Shown piece by piece: positions 25,170 through 34,000 of a stretch of 64,000 bases of DNA. A program made the translations under genes and the position numbers. Source of the stretch: JAAFHZ01 sp964247085 (GTDB lineage Bacteria; Cyanobacteriota; Cyanobacteriia; Cyanobacteriales; Chamaesiphonaceae); NCBI GenBank assembly GCA_964247085.1, contig CAXTSX010000011.1:21223-85222 (forward strand), written 5' to 3'. The notes beneath the pieces were generated by a model, which was given only the letters and a program-made list of their open reading frames with translations, made no database searches and had not been told where the DNA came from. Numbering within the stretch: the stretch's first letter is position 1; each line of letters opens with the position of its first letter.

Positions 25170-26917
25170 TTTTAGAAGAGCTGTTTAAATTTGCTAATGA
25201 GCAAATGGAATTGCCTCCAGTTATGTACGGTGAGCAGAAAATTCGGTGGCTGATTGACTTGGATGCAGCAGGTAATCTGAAAGGTAAATTTGTGCCTTGG
25301 GGTGGTGATACAAAAGCTACCAAGCGAGGAAACCCAACTATAGTTCCTCATGTGGGACGCACTGTTGGTGTTAAGCCAAAATTGTTAGCCGATAGTGCCG
25401 AGTATGTTTTAGGGGTCGGTCGTCCCGATTCTAAGCCAGATCGAGTTGCTGATTGTCACACACAATTCAAAGCATTGATTCAGAGGTCTGCTGAGATCTC
25501 TAAAGAAGTGAAATTAACCGCCGTTCAAAATTTTCTGAATGATTGGAATCCTAATCAGCTAATCGCCTGTTTGCCTGATGGATTCAAACTTGAGAAATTT
25601 GACCCCAGCGAAAATATCACCTTTCGAGTTGACGGGGTGGTAATCGCCGATGCTAATGCTGGAATTAAAGCGATCGAACAATTCTGGGCTGACTATACCT
25701 CCGGTGCTGATGATGCTGAAAAAGAGCCTGCGCCAATCATGACATGTTTAATAACGGGAGAGCTATCTGAAGTAGCTCAGAGAATGCCCTTGTTGATCAA
25801 AGGCTTAATCGGTGGACAACCATCTGGAACGGCCTTAGTTTCAGCTAACTCTGATCCATTCACATCCTATGGATTGAAGAATTCACTATCTTCACCAATT
25901 TCTCGTGATGCCGCCGAGAAATTTGCCAAGGCATTAAATCATTTACTTGCCGACGATCAATCGCGCCTGTATGTGGGGTCAACTGCTTATGTCTTCTGGA
26001 CTCGCAAGAAAACTGAGTTCGATCCGATCGGCTTTTTAAAAGCTCCTGATCCACAGGCTGTCAAAAACTTGATCGAATCACCTATGTCTGGCAGCCAAGT
26101 TCATAGTGATACCGATGATCAATTTTACGCACTGTCACTCAGTGCTAGCATGGCGCGATCGGTTGTGCGCGATTGGCTCGAAACCACGATTCCAGCCGTG
26201 CGGAAAAATCTCAAAAAATGGTTCATTCACCAAAAAATGGTGGATGGCTATGGAATTGAAGTGCGATCGTTTAGCGTTTATACCTTAGCGGCTAGCACCT
26301 ATCGCGACCCCAGCAAGGAAATGCAGCCCACAGTGCCCACTGCATTAATTCGCCACGCTCTGAGTGGTGCACGCTTACCCGATGATCTACTAGTCAAACT
26401 GGTGCGGCGTAATCGTGCCGAGCAGGATATTACCTACCCGAGGGCAGTGTTAATCAAGCTGATACTCATTAGTCAAGGAAAACTCAACATGACCAATATG
26501 GATGCCCTAAATCTCAATCCCCAACTGGAAGGAATTGATAATACTGCCTACCATTGTGGGCGCTTACTAGCCGAACTCGAAGCAATTCAAAAAACAGCCC
26601 AAGGAAATACTAATGCCACCCTAGTCGATCGCTACTATGGTTCGGCTTCTAGTACTCCTGCCAGAGCCTTTGCCCCACTGATGCGCGGGGTGCAAAATCA
26701 CCTCAGCAAGTTACGCAAAAATTCTCCTGGCTTACACAAATTACGGGAAGAACAATTAGAAAACATCATGCTGAACTTTGTGGATGGAACATTTCCGAAC
26801 ACATTGAGCATGAGTCATCAGGCAATCTTTGCCCTCGGCTACTACCACCAACGAGCAGCAAATCGAGCAGCTATCACCAAAGCCAAAGCCGATAAAGCTG
26901 AAAAAGCAACTCTCTAA
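25166..26917 (+). CDS. cas8c: Cas8c (Csd1) large Cascade subunit
   Basis: A 583-residue Csd1-family protein. Recognisable elements are the N-terminal MILEELFKFANEQMELPPVM, PTIVPHVGRTVGVKPKLLAD, and the central VSANSDPFTSYGLKNSLSSP followed by AEKFAKALNHLL and YVGSTAYVFW, all typical of I-C Cas8c. The subunit recognises the PAM and recruits Cas3. In I-C systems an internal start near the C-terminus can also produce Cas11c from this gene; a methionine-rich stretch in the last 130 residues would allow it, but no clear internal ribosome-binding site was identified. It overlaps cas5c by 4 bases. Confidence 0.93.
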   Translation: MILEELFKFANEQMELPPVMYGEQKIRWLIDLDAAGNLKGKFVPWGGDTKATKRGNPTIVPHVGRTVGVKPKLLADSAEYVLGVGRPDSKPDRVADCHTQFKALIQRSAEISKEVKLTAVQNFLNDWNPNQLIACLPDGFKLEKFDPSENITFRVDGVVIADANAGIKAIEQFWADYTSGADDAEKEPAPIMTCLITGELSEVAQRMPLLIKGLIGGQPSGTALVSANSDPFTSYGLKNSLSSPISRDAAEKFAKALNHLLADDQSRLYVGSTAYVFWTRKKTEFDPIGFLKAPDPQAVKNLIESPMSGSQVHSDTDDQFYALSLSASMARSVVRDWLETTIPAVRKNLKKWFIHQKMVDGYGIEVRSFSVYTLAASTYRDPSKEMQPTVPTALIRHALSGARLPDDLLVKLVRRNRAEQDITYPRAVLIKLILISQGKLNMTNMDALNLNPQLEGIDNTAYHCGRLLAELEAIQKTAQGNTNATLVDRYYGSASSTPARAFAPLMRGVQNHLSKLRKNSPGLHKLREEQLENIMLNFVDGTFPNTLSMSHQAIFALGYYHQRAANRAAITKAKADKAEKATL

Positions 26918-26983
26918 AGGCATTGTTGCCAAGCTTTCAACTATCCAGTTTTTTTCCTACTACTTTTCAAGGAACATATATCC

Positions 26984-28123
26984 ATGAATTTGCACTTAGA
27001 TTCTCAGCGCCGCCACGATTTTATATTGTTGTTTGATGTAACCGATGGTAACCCCAATGGCGATCCAGATGGGGGCAACATGCCCCGGACTGATGCAGAA
27101 ACTTCCCATGGTTTGGTTACTGATGTCTGTCTGAAACGCAAGATTCGCAACTATGTTTCTACTTATTCTGAGTATGAAGCTAATGAAGAACAAAAAAACC
27201 GATTGAAAATTTTTGTCGAACATCATGGGGTATTAAACAACCAAATCCGCCGGGCTTATACCGAACAAGGGATTCCAACGGGTAAGCCTGCTAGCGATGT
27301 AATTAAAGAACCAGCTGTGCTAGAGATTCTGCGGGAATATAAACACCTATTACCTGCGGCATTCACTTTTACTGATAGCGAAGGAGACAATGAAGATGAT
27401 GTAGTGCCTACATTAGCTTATTCTGGTGAATTAACTGCTTCAGAGTTGACAGAAGAACTCGAAAAAACCGATGAACTATACCAAAATAAAGCAGTCAAAA
27501 AATTCATTGATGCCCTGACCAAGAAGGCAGGGAAACCAGATAAAAGTCGTGCCAATGCTGAAAAGGCGCGCACCTGGATGTGTGAGAACTTTTATGATGT
27601 GCGGATGTTTGGGGCGGTGATGAGTACGGGTTTAAATGCTGGGCAGGTGCGGGGACCCGTGCAATTAACCTTTTCTCGATCGATCGACCCAGTATTACCA
27701 CAAGATTTGGCTGTGACGCGGGTGGCTGTAACCGACGTAAAAGATGCCGAAAAACTCCAAACGATCGGACGTAAGACGCTGATTCCTTATGGCCTATATA
27801 TGATGCGGGGTTTCTATTCGCCTGCCTTGGCCGCTCAAACGGGAGTCATGGATCAAGATCTGGCATTATTTTGGGAATCGCTGGTCAAAATGTGGGACTT
27901 CGATCGATCAGCTTCCCGTGGCCTGATGGCACCGCGTGGATTGTACGTTTTTTCCCATGAAAGCAAACTGGGTAATGCCCCGGCGCATAAGTTGTTCGAT
28001 CGAATCACTGCCCAGCTACATAACCCCGGTGAGCCGCCACGTAAATTTGGTGATTATGCAATATCGATCGATGAAGCTAATTTACCGAGTGGTGTGACGT
28101 TAACTCGCTTGACAGAAGGCTAG
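26984..28123 (+). CDS. cas7c: Cas7c (Csd2) Cascade backbone subunit, long form
   Basis: A Csd2-family RAMP protein of 379 residues that coats the crRNA spacer. The start FILLFDVTDGNPNGDPDGGN and the later VRMFGAVMSTGLNAGQVRGP, DPVLPQDLAVTRVA and GLYMMRGFYSP are the family signatures. Most Csd2 proteins are about 280-310 residues. The extra length here is an insertion between roughly residues 85 and 170, including an acidic stretch (DSEGDNEDD) and a charged helix. It is separated from cas8c by 66 bases with its own AAGGAAC ribosome-binding site. A terminator-like hairpin follows the stop. Confidence 0.93.
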   Translation: MNLHLDSQRRHDFILLFDVTDGNPNGDPDGGNMPRTDAETSHGLVTDVCLKRKIRNYVSTYSEYEANEEQKNRLKIFVEHHGVLNNQIRRAYTEQGIPTGKPASDVIKEPAVLEILREYKHLLPAAFTFTDSEGDNEDDVVPTLAYSGELTASELTEELEKTDELYQNKAVKKFIDALTKKAGKPDKSRANAEKARTWMCENFYDVRMFGAVMSTGLNAGQVRGPVQLTFSRSIDPVLPQDLAVTRVAVTDVKDAEKLQTIGRKTLIPYGLYMMRGFYSPALAAQTGVMDQDLALFWESLVKMWDFDRSASRGLMAPRGLYVFSHESKLGNAPAHKLFDRITAQLHNPGEPPRKFGDYAISIDEANLPSGVTLTRLTEG

Positions 28124-28130
28124 ATATTTA

Positions 28131-28151
28131 GGGGAGGTTCTTGGCCTCCCC
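28131..28151 (+). terminator. Hairpin between cas7c and uma2, probable terminator or attenuator
   Basis: GGGGAGG and CCTCCCC form a perfect 7-bp G+C-rich stem around a 7-base loop, followed by CCCTTTGTT. It begins 7 bases after the cas7c stop. The T run is short, so termination may be partial, lowering expression of uma2, cas4, cas1 and cas2 relative to the interference genes. Confidence 0.6.
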
Positions 28152-28199
28152 CCTTTGTTATGATTAAATTTACGCTTACTATCATCGGAGCACTGCCCA

Positions 28200-28814
28200 A
28201 TGGTTGCCCAAGTTGAAAAGCCTACCGAAAAAACGCCACATCGATATTCTCCAGAAGAGTATTTGGAAATGGAAGTGCGATCGAATGATCGTCATGAATA
28301 TCGTAATGGAGAAATTATTCTGATGACTGGCGCAACGCCCAACCACAACCGAATCACTCGAAATCTTTGCACTTCAATGACTGTGGCCTTGCAGGGACAA
28401 TCCTTGGAGGTATTTGTAGCTGATCAAAGGCTCTGGATTCCTCAGACAAAGCTACATACTTACCCAGATATTATGGTGATTGAGGGAGAACTAGCGTTGC
28501 AACCAGGGCGAAAAGATACCGTCATGAATCCGATTTTGATTGTTGAAGTGCTGTCAAAGTCTACTCAGACTTACGACCGGGGTGATAAATTTGCGGCCTA
28601 CCGGACAATTCCTGGTTTTCAGGAATATTTGTTAGTGGATCAGTACAGTCAGCATATTGAACATTATGTCAAAATTAGTGCGAAGAAGTGGGATTTCCAG
28701 GAATATGATGAGGCGGATACAGCGGTACCATTAAGATCGATCGATCTAGAAGTAGCGATCACCTACATTTATGACAACGTTGAATTTGGAGCAATAGCCG
28801 TTGAACCGGAATGA
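28200..28814 (+). CDS. Uma2-family endonuclease inside the cas operon
   Basis: A 204-residue Uma2 (DUF820) protein of the PD-(D/E)xK superfamily. The active-site pattern is YRNGEIILMTG, then TYPDIMVIEGE (catalytic Asp) and PILIVEVLSKSTQTYDRGDK (Glu-x-Lys-type), with the late IPGFQEYLLVDQ strand. All key acidic residues are present, unlike the decayed copy near 2400. Uma2 genes are very numerous in cyanobacteria and their role is unknown. This one lies 76 bases after cas7c, behind a hairpin, and 9 bases before cas4, on the same strand. It therefore appears to be transcribed with the adaptation genes. It may be a chance insertion or a working part of the locus. Confidence 0.88.
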   Translation: MVAQVEKPTEKTPHRYSPEEYLEMEVRSNDRHEYRNGEIILMTGATPNHNRITRNLCTSMTVALQGQSLEVFVADQRLWIPQTKLHTYPDIMVIEGELALQPGRKDTVMNPILIVEVLSKSTQTYDRGDKFAAYRTIPGFQEYLLVDQYSQHIEHYVKISAKKWDFQEYDEADTAVPLRSIDLEVAITYIYDNVEFGAIAVEPE

Positions 28815-28823
28815 TTTTAAATT

Positions 28824-29459
28824 GTGGAAATAACTGATGAATATGTGATGCTGAGTGCGCTTCAGCATTTTGTGTATTGCCCCCGCCAGTTTGCGCTGAT
28901 TCATTTGGAGCAAGTGTGGCAAGAAAATATTTATACGCTTCGTGGTTTACGGGTACATGAGCGAGTAGATACGCCTAGTCATGAACTGATGGAAGGAATC
29001 AGAGTTGAGCGATCGCTGGCTCTGGTTAGTCATCGTCATCAACTACGAGGGATTGCCGATGTAGTGGAGTTCTTGGGAGATGGCACGCCCTACCCGGTGG
29101 AGTATAAATCTGGTTCGCGCAAGGCTAAAGATGCTGACGCGGTGCAGCTTTGTGCCCAGGCCATGTGTTTAGAGGAGATGTTCGATCGATCTGTCACCAC
29201 TGGGGCATTATTTTATAGTGCCTCGAAACGGCGACGGGTAGTAGAATTCGATACTCGATTACGATCGCTAGTGACCGAGACGGTGCAAGCAGTCCAAGCC
29301 ACGCTGGAAAAGCAGGTGATGCCTAAGCCGGTGGCAGATGCTCGTTGTGATGATTGTTCACTATTGGAAGCTTGTATGCCCAAGTCTTTGCAGAAGTTTT
29401 CGAGGTTGTGGGATGCCCAAGCTGTTTTTAGGATTGATGAAGAGCGCGAAATACTATGA
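28824..29459 (+). CDS. cas4: Cas4 Fe-S nuclease
   Basis: A 211-residue Cas4 that trims prespacers and helps select PAM-containing ends before Cas1-Cas2 integration. LSALQHFVYCPRQFALIHLE holds the first cluster cysteine. RSLALVSHRHQLRGIADVVE and PYPVEYKSGS carry the His, Asp and Glu-x-Lys residues of the RecB-type nuclease, and ARCDDCSLLEAC has the three C-terminal cysteines. It starts with GTG, 9 bases after uma2, and overlaps cas1 by 4 bases (ATGA). Confidence 0.94.
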   Translation: MEITDEYVMLSALQHFVYCPRQFALIHLEQVWQENIYTLRGLRVHERVDTPSHELMEGIRVERSLALVSHRHQLRGIADVVEFLGDGTPYPVEYKSGSRKAKDADAVQLCAQAMCLEEMFDRSVTTGALFYSASKRRRVVEFDTRLRSLVTETVQAVQATLEKQVMPKPVADARCDDCSLLEACMPKSLQKFSRLWDAQAVFRIDEEREIL

Positions 29460-30487
29460 AGCAAATTTTGAATACGCTGTACGTCCAGACTCAAGGGACT
29501 TATCTACAATTGGATCATGAGACGTTAAAAATCAAGCTGGAAGAGGAAACGAAGCAGCTACCGCTGCACCATTTAGGTTCAATTGTAGCCTTTGGAAATG
29601 TGCTATTCAGTCCATTTTTGATTCATCGTTGTGCGGCGGATGGTCGATCGATCGTGTGGTTATCGCAAAGTGGTCGGTTTCAGGGGCGGTTGGCGGGTCC
29701 GACTACGGGGAATGTGTTGTTGCGACGGGCGCAGCATGAGGCGATCGGTAATCTGGAGATGACGTTAAATATTGCCCGGTATGTGGTGGCGGGGAAGTTG
29801 CAGAATACTCGGAGTGTGTTGATGCGAGCCGCCAGAGAGGCCAAGGATGAAGCTGATGAAACAAAGCTACGATCGGCTGCTCAGGTTCATGCTGATGCTA
29901 TTGAAAGTACCGAGAAGTCAGTGGATATCGATCAGTTGCGAGGGATAGAAGGCTACGCAGCTAAGACTTATTTTGGGGCATTTGGAGCGATGATTAGGAT
30001 GAATCGGGAGGGATTTGAGTTTAAGGAGCGATCGAAGCGACCACCAAAGGATGGTATTAATGCGTTGTTGTCTTTTGCCTATGCGCTGTTGGCGAATGAG
30101 TGTGTGGCAGCTTGTGAGGGGGTGGGGCTTGATCCACAGATGGGTTTTTCGCATGTTTTGCGGCCAGGAAGACCGTCGCTGGCGTTAGATTTGATGGAGG
30201 AGTTGCGATCGGTGGTGGCCGATCGGTTGGTGTTGAGTTTGGTGAATCGAGGACAGATTAAGCCGAGTGATTTTATCGATCGACCGGGGGGCGGGGTGTA
30301 TTTGACGGAGGATGCTAGGAAGGAGTTTTTGGCGGCTTACCAGAAACGGAAGCAGGAGGAGGTGACGCATCCGATTTTGGAGACGAAGGTGCCGGTGGGT
30401 TTGTTATGTCATGTGCAGGCGCGTTTGTTGGCGAGGCATTTACGGGGGGATATTCCGCAGTATCCACCGTTTATTTTGCGAGGTTGA
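29456..30487 (+). CDS. cas1: Cas1 integrase (type I-C)
   Basis: A 343-residue Cas1 that integrates new spacers together with Cas2. The metal-binding triad is complete: Glu165 in RGIEGYAAKTYFGAF, His233 in GFSHVLRPGRPSLALD, and Asp245 at the end of that motif. The N-terminal beta domain (LYVQTQGTYLQLDHETLKIK) is normal. The ATG overlaps the cas4 stop. The gene ends with PPFILRG. Cas2 begins 53 bases later, a larger gap than elsewhere in this operon. Confidence 0.96.
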   Translation: MKQILNTLYVQTQGTYLQLDHETLKIKLEEETKQLPLHHLGSIVAFGNVLFSPFLIHRCAADGRSIVWLSQSGRFQGRLAGPTTGNVLLRRAQHEAIGNLEMTLNIARYVVAGKLQNTRSVLMRAAREAKDEADETKLRSAAQVHADAIESTEKSVDIDQLRGIEGYAAKTYFGAFGAMIRMNREGFEFKERSKRPPKDGINALLSFAYALLANECVAACEGVGLDPQMGFSHVLRPGRPSLALDLMEELRSVVADRLVLSLVNRGQIKPSDFIDRPGGGVYLTEDARKEFLAAYQKRKQEEVTHPILETKVPVGLLCHVQARLLARHLRGDIPQYPPFILRG

Positions 30488-30540
30488 TCCCCCTAGCCCC
30501 CTTGAAAGGGTGGAACTGGAGTGTTTTTGGAGAATTTCTG

Positions 30541-30834
30541 GTGAATATTTTGGTGACGTATGATGTGGCGGATACGGAGTCGCGGGAGGGGGCGCGGCGG
30601 TTGCGAAAGGTGGCGATAGTCTGCAAGGATTATGGTCAGCGGGTGCAGTTTTCGGTGTTTGAGTGTGAGATTGATGAGATGCAGTTTGAGGTGTTTAGGG
30701 CGAAGTTGTTGAAGGTGATTGATCAGGAGGTGGATAGTTTACGTTTTTATAAGTTGATGGGTGGGCGTGACCGGGCGGTGGAGGCGTATGGGGTTGATAA
30801 GTATGTGGATTTCAATGAGCCATTGATTTTGTGA
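30541..30834 (+). CDS. cas2: Cas2
   Basis: A 97-residue Cas2, the dimeric scaffold of the spacer integrase. NILVTYDVADTESREGARRL, VCKDYGQRVQFSVFECEID and DSLRFYKL are the family segments. I set the start at the GTG at 30541, because it puts the first beta strand (ILVTYDV) at residue 3 as in other I-C Cas2 proteins; the longer open frame from 30406 runs through the cas1 3' end and is not supported. The stop codon's last base begins the leader inverted repeat. Confidence 0.93.
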   Translation: MNILVTYDVADTESREGARRLRKVAIVCKDYGQRVQFSVFECEIDEMQFEVFRAKLLKVIDQEVDSLRFYKLMGGRDRAVEAYGVDKYVDFNEPLIL

Positions 30835-31003
30835 CGCGAACCTATAGCGGGGGGCATTTCCCTGGGAGGTTCGCGTTGGCTTGCTGGGCAAAGGTTTCGG
30901 CTATTCGTTGAGTGTTTTGGAGGTTGAAAATGTTGCTGGATTTTGAGGGTTCGCGCTGGGGGTTGCTGGAATATTGGCCAGGTAAGGGTTTAGAATGGGG
31001 GTC
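30835..31003 (+). promoter_or_regulatory. CRISPR leader
   Basis: This 169-bp, G-rich stretch lies between cas2 and the first repeat and holds no gene. It should contain the array promoter and the integration signals. ACGCGAACCT (30834-30843) and AGGTTCGCGT (30867-30876) are a perfect 10-bp inverted repeat that begins on the last base of cas2. GGTTCGCG recurs once more near 30948. TTGCTGG occurs three times in direct orientation at 30881, 30933 and 30963. I see no clear -35/-10 pair. Confidence 0.75.
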
Positions 31004-34000
31004 GTAGCGATCGGTCTTCGGATCGATCGAGGATTGGAACCTAGTATCCGACGGTGAGTGCGATCGCTCTGAAAGCGTAGCGATCGGTCTTCGGATCGAT
31101 CGAGGATTGGAACGGTAGCTACAAGATGTAGTTTTTCCGAGTGGCTGTCGTAGCGATCGGTCTTCGGATCGATCGAGGATTGGAACTAGCAGCTCCAGCG
31201 GAATAAGCTCATTCAGTGGTGGTAGCGATCGGTCTTCGGATCGATCGAGGATTGGAACTCGTGCGCCCTAACGTTCGACATCTGAGCAACGTAGCGATCG
31301 GTCTTCGGATCGATCGAGGATTGGAACAGCGATCGCAAGACCCTTGTCGCTCCAAGCTACGTAGCGATCGGTCTTCGGATCGATCGAGGATTGGAACCCC
31401 TCTGCCGCAAGGCCGCTGTAAGGGTGCTGATGTAGCGATCGGTCTTCGGATCGATCGAGGATTGGAACTAGATTTATAGCCAACTTTTGTGTGGCCGTAA
31501 CGTAGCGATCGGTCTTCGGATCGATCGAGGATTGGAACACAACGGCTTAGATTTACGACTAAACAGTAATGTAGCGATCGGTCTTCGGATCGATCGAGGA
31601 TTGGAACACCGCGCTTTGACATCTACCCTCGCGGGGAGTGTCGTAGCGATCGGTCTTCGGATCGATCGAGGATTGGAACCCCCCCTACCACAAGAAGAGA
31701 TTTATTTTTTTGTAGCGATCGGTCTTCGGATCGATCGAGGATTGGAACTTTGATATCAACCAATCCCATACTGATGACAAGGTAGCGATCGGTCTTCGGA
31801 TCGATCGAGGATTGGAACCATGATTTTGATCCTGTTGTTTGGTGTTTGGTGTGTAGCGATCGGTCTTCGGATCGATCGAGGATTGGAACGGCATAGGCTG
31901 ATATGGTGTTTTTGCTGAAAGGGGTGTAGCGATCGGTCTTCGGATCGATCGAGGATTGGAACTTGGCTACGACTCTGAGTCGATTTTAGGTACATATCGT
32001 AGCGATCGGTCTTCGGATCGATCGAGGATTGGAACAAGTCTCGTGGTGCAAAAAAAGACAACTTATATGGTAGCGATCGGTCTTCGGATCGATCGAGGAT
32101 TGGAACAATCGATCGCATGGCAACTATTTCCCTGTGCGATTGTAGCGATCGGTCTTCGGATCGATCGAGGATTGGAACCCCATGTCTGAGCACGACCGAC
32201 TTTGACAAAAAGTAGCGATCGGTCTTCGGATCGATCGAGGATTGGAACAGAAATTCAAGCACTTTGTTGACAGCGTTTGCAGCGTAGCGATCGGTCTTCG
32301 GATCGATCGAGGATTGGAACTGGTATGTAACCTCGGCAATCCGATCCTTGAGGCCAAGTAGCGATCGGTCTTCGGATCGATCGAGGATTGGAACTTGAAA
32401 ATCACTTGCCGTTTTAAGCGAAAAAGGTGTAGCGATCGGTCTTCGGATCGATCGAGGATTGGAACAGCACACTACCGGGTAACTGTACCGCTAACTTTAG
32501 TAGCGATCGGTCTTCGGATCGATCGAGGATTGGAACAGCATCAGCTGATGATGCTAGCAAGCTTTCGGCCGTAGCGATCGGTCTTCGGATCGATCGAGGA
32601 TTGGAACCGATTATCCTGTCAGGTAGACAGTCGTTATCTACTGTAGCGATCGGTCTTCGGATCGATCGAGGATTGGAACCAGCAATCTGCTCCACATGCC
32701 GATAGGCTCGACGTAGCGATCGGTCTTCGGATCGATCGAGGATTGGAACCAATTGTGCAGATCTGAAAAGTCTGTAATCCACGGTAGCGATCGGTCTTCG
32801 GATCGATCGAGGATTGGAACGCAAAGCTACTAAAAAAACGGTCAAAACCGACAATGTAGCGATCGGTCTTCGGATCGATCGAGGATTGGAACGTTACAAG
32901 CTGGCTCGAAGCTAACTTGTAACTTGTGTAGCGATCGGTCTTCGGATCGATCGAGGATTGGAACACTAATAGTGTTATAAAATGAATGGTTGTAATCGTA
33001 GCGATCGGTCTTCGGATCGATCGAGGATTGGAACCTCAAAGTCTGAGTTATACTCCATTTGATCGTATGTAGCGATCGGTCTTCGGATCGATCGAGGATT
33101 GGAACGGAGTAACAGCTAAGATCTTTTTGATTGCCATTAAGGTAGCGATCGGTCTTCGGATCGATCGAGGATTGGAACGCGGTGTCTGGTACATGGCGCG
33201 TTACAGTGGTAGGCGTAGCGATCGGTCTTCGGATCGATCGAGGATTGGAACTGAGCTAGCAGAAGAAGGTTGGTCGGTAGCTAGTGTAGCGATCGGTCTT
33301 CGGATCGATCGAGGATTGGAACCAGTAGTTAAGGTACAATTGATTCGTTGATCAAAGTAGCGATCGGTCTTCGGATCGATCGAGGATTGGAACTTGTTTA
33401 AAAAGCGACAAGAGTCTGCTCGGCGGAGTAGCGATCGGTCTTCGGATCGATCGAGGATTGGAACGGGCGGCACCACTAATTGGCTATCACTAATTAGTAG
33501 CGATCGGTCTTCGGATCGATCGAGGATTGGAACAAGCTACAGTTTACTATTGACAATGCTTGTGAACGTAGCGATCGGTCTTCGGATCGATCGAGGATTG
33601 GAACATTTAAAATCTCAGTGTATCGCATAGATTGCACTGTAGCGATCGGTCTTCGGATCGATCGAGGATTGGAACAATCTCAGCAATATCGATCGCCCAT
33701 CCCAATTGGGTAGCGATCGGTCTTCGGATCGATCGAGGATTGGAACATGTGCGGGAATTCGCGCATTTGCCCTTAGCGTAGCGATCGGTCTTCGGATCGA
33801 TCGAGGATTGGAACTGATATCACATAGATAAACCCGCAGCTGCTCGTCGTAGCGATCGGTCTTCGGATCGATCGAGGATTGGAACGATTAGATCTAGAGA
33901 CGGAATTGATGCTTTTGAATGTAGCGATCGGTCTTCGGATCGATCGAGGATTGGAACGGCTATATCCAATATATTAAAATCAGCTATACTTGTAGCGATC

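Noticed and set aside
30406..30834. A 142-residue version of Cas2
   Set aside because: The extra 45 residues come from the cas1 3' end in another frame; the GTG at 30541 gives the normal Cas2.
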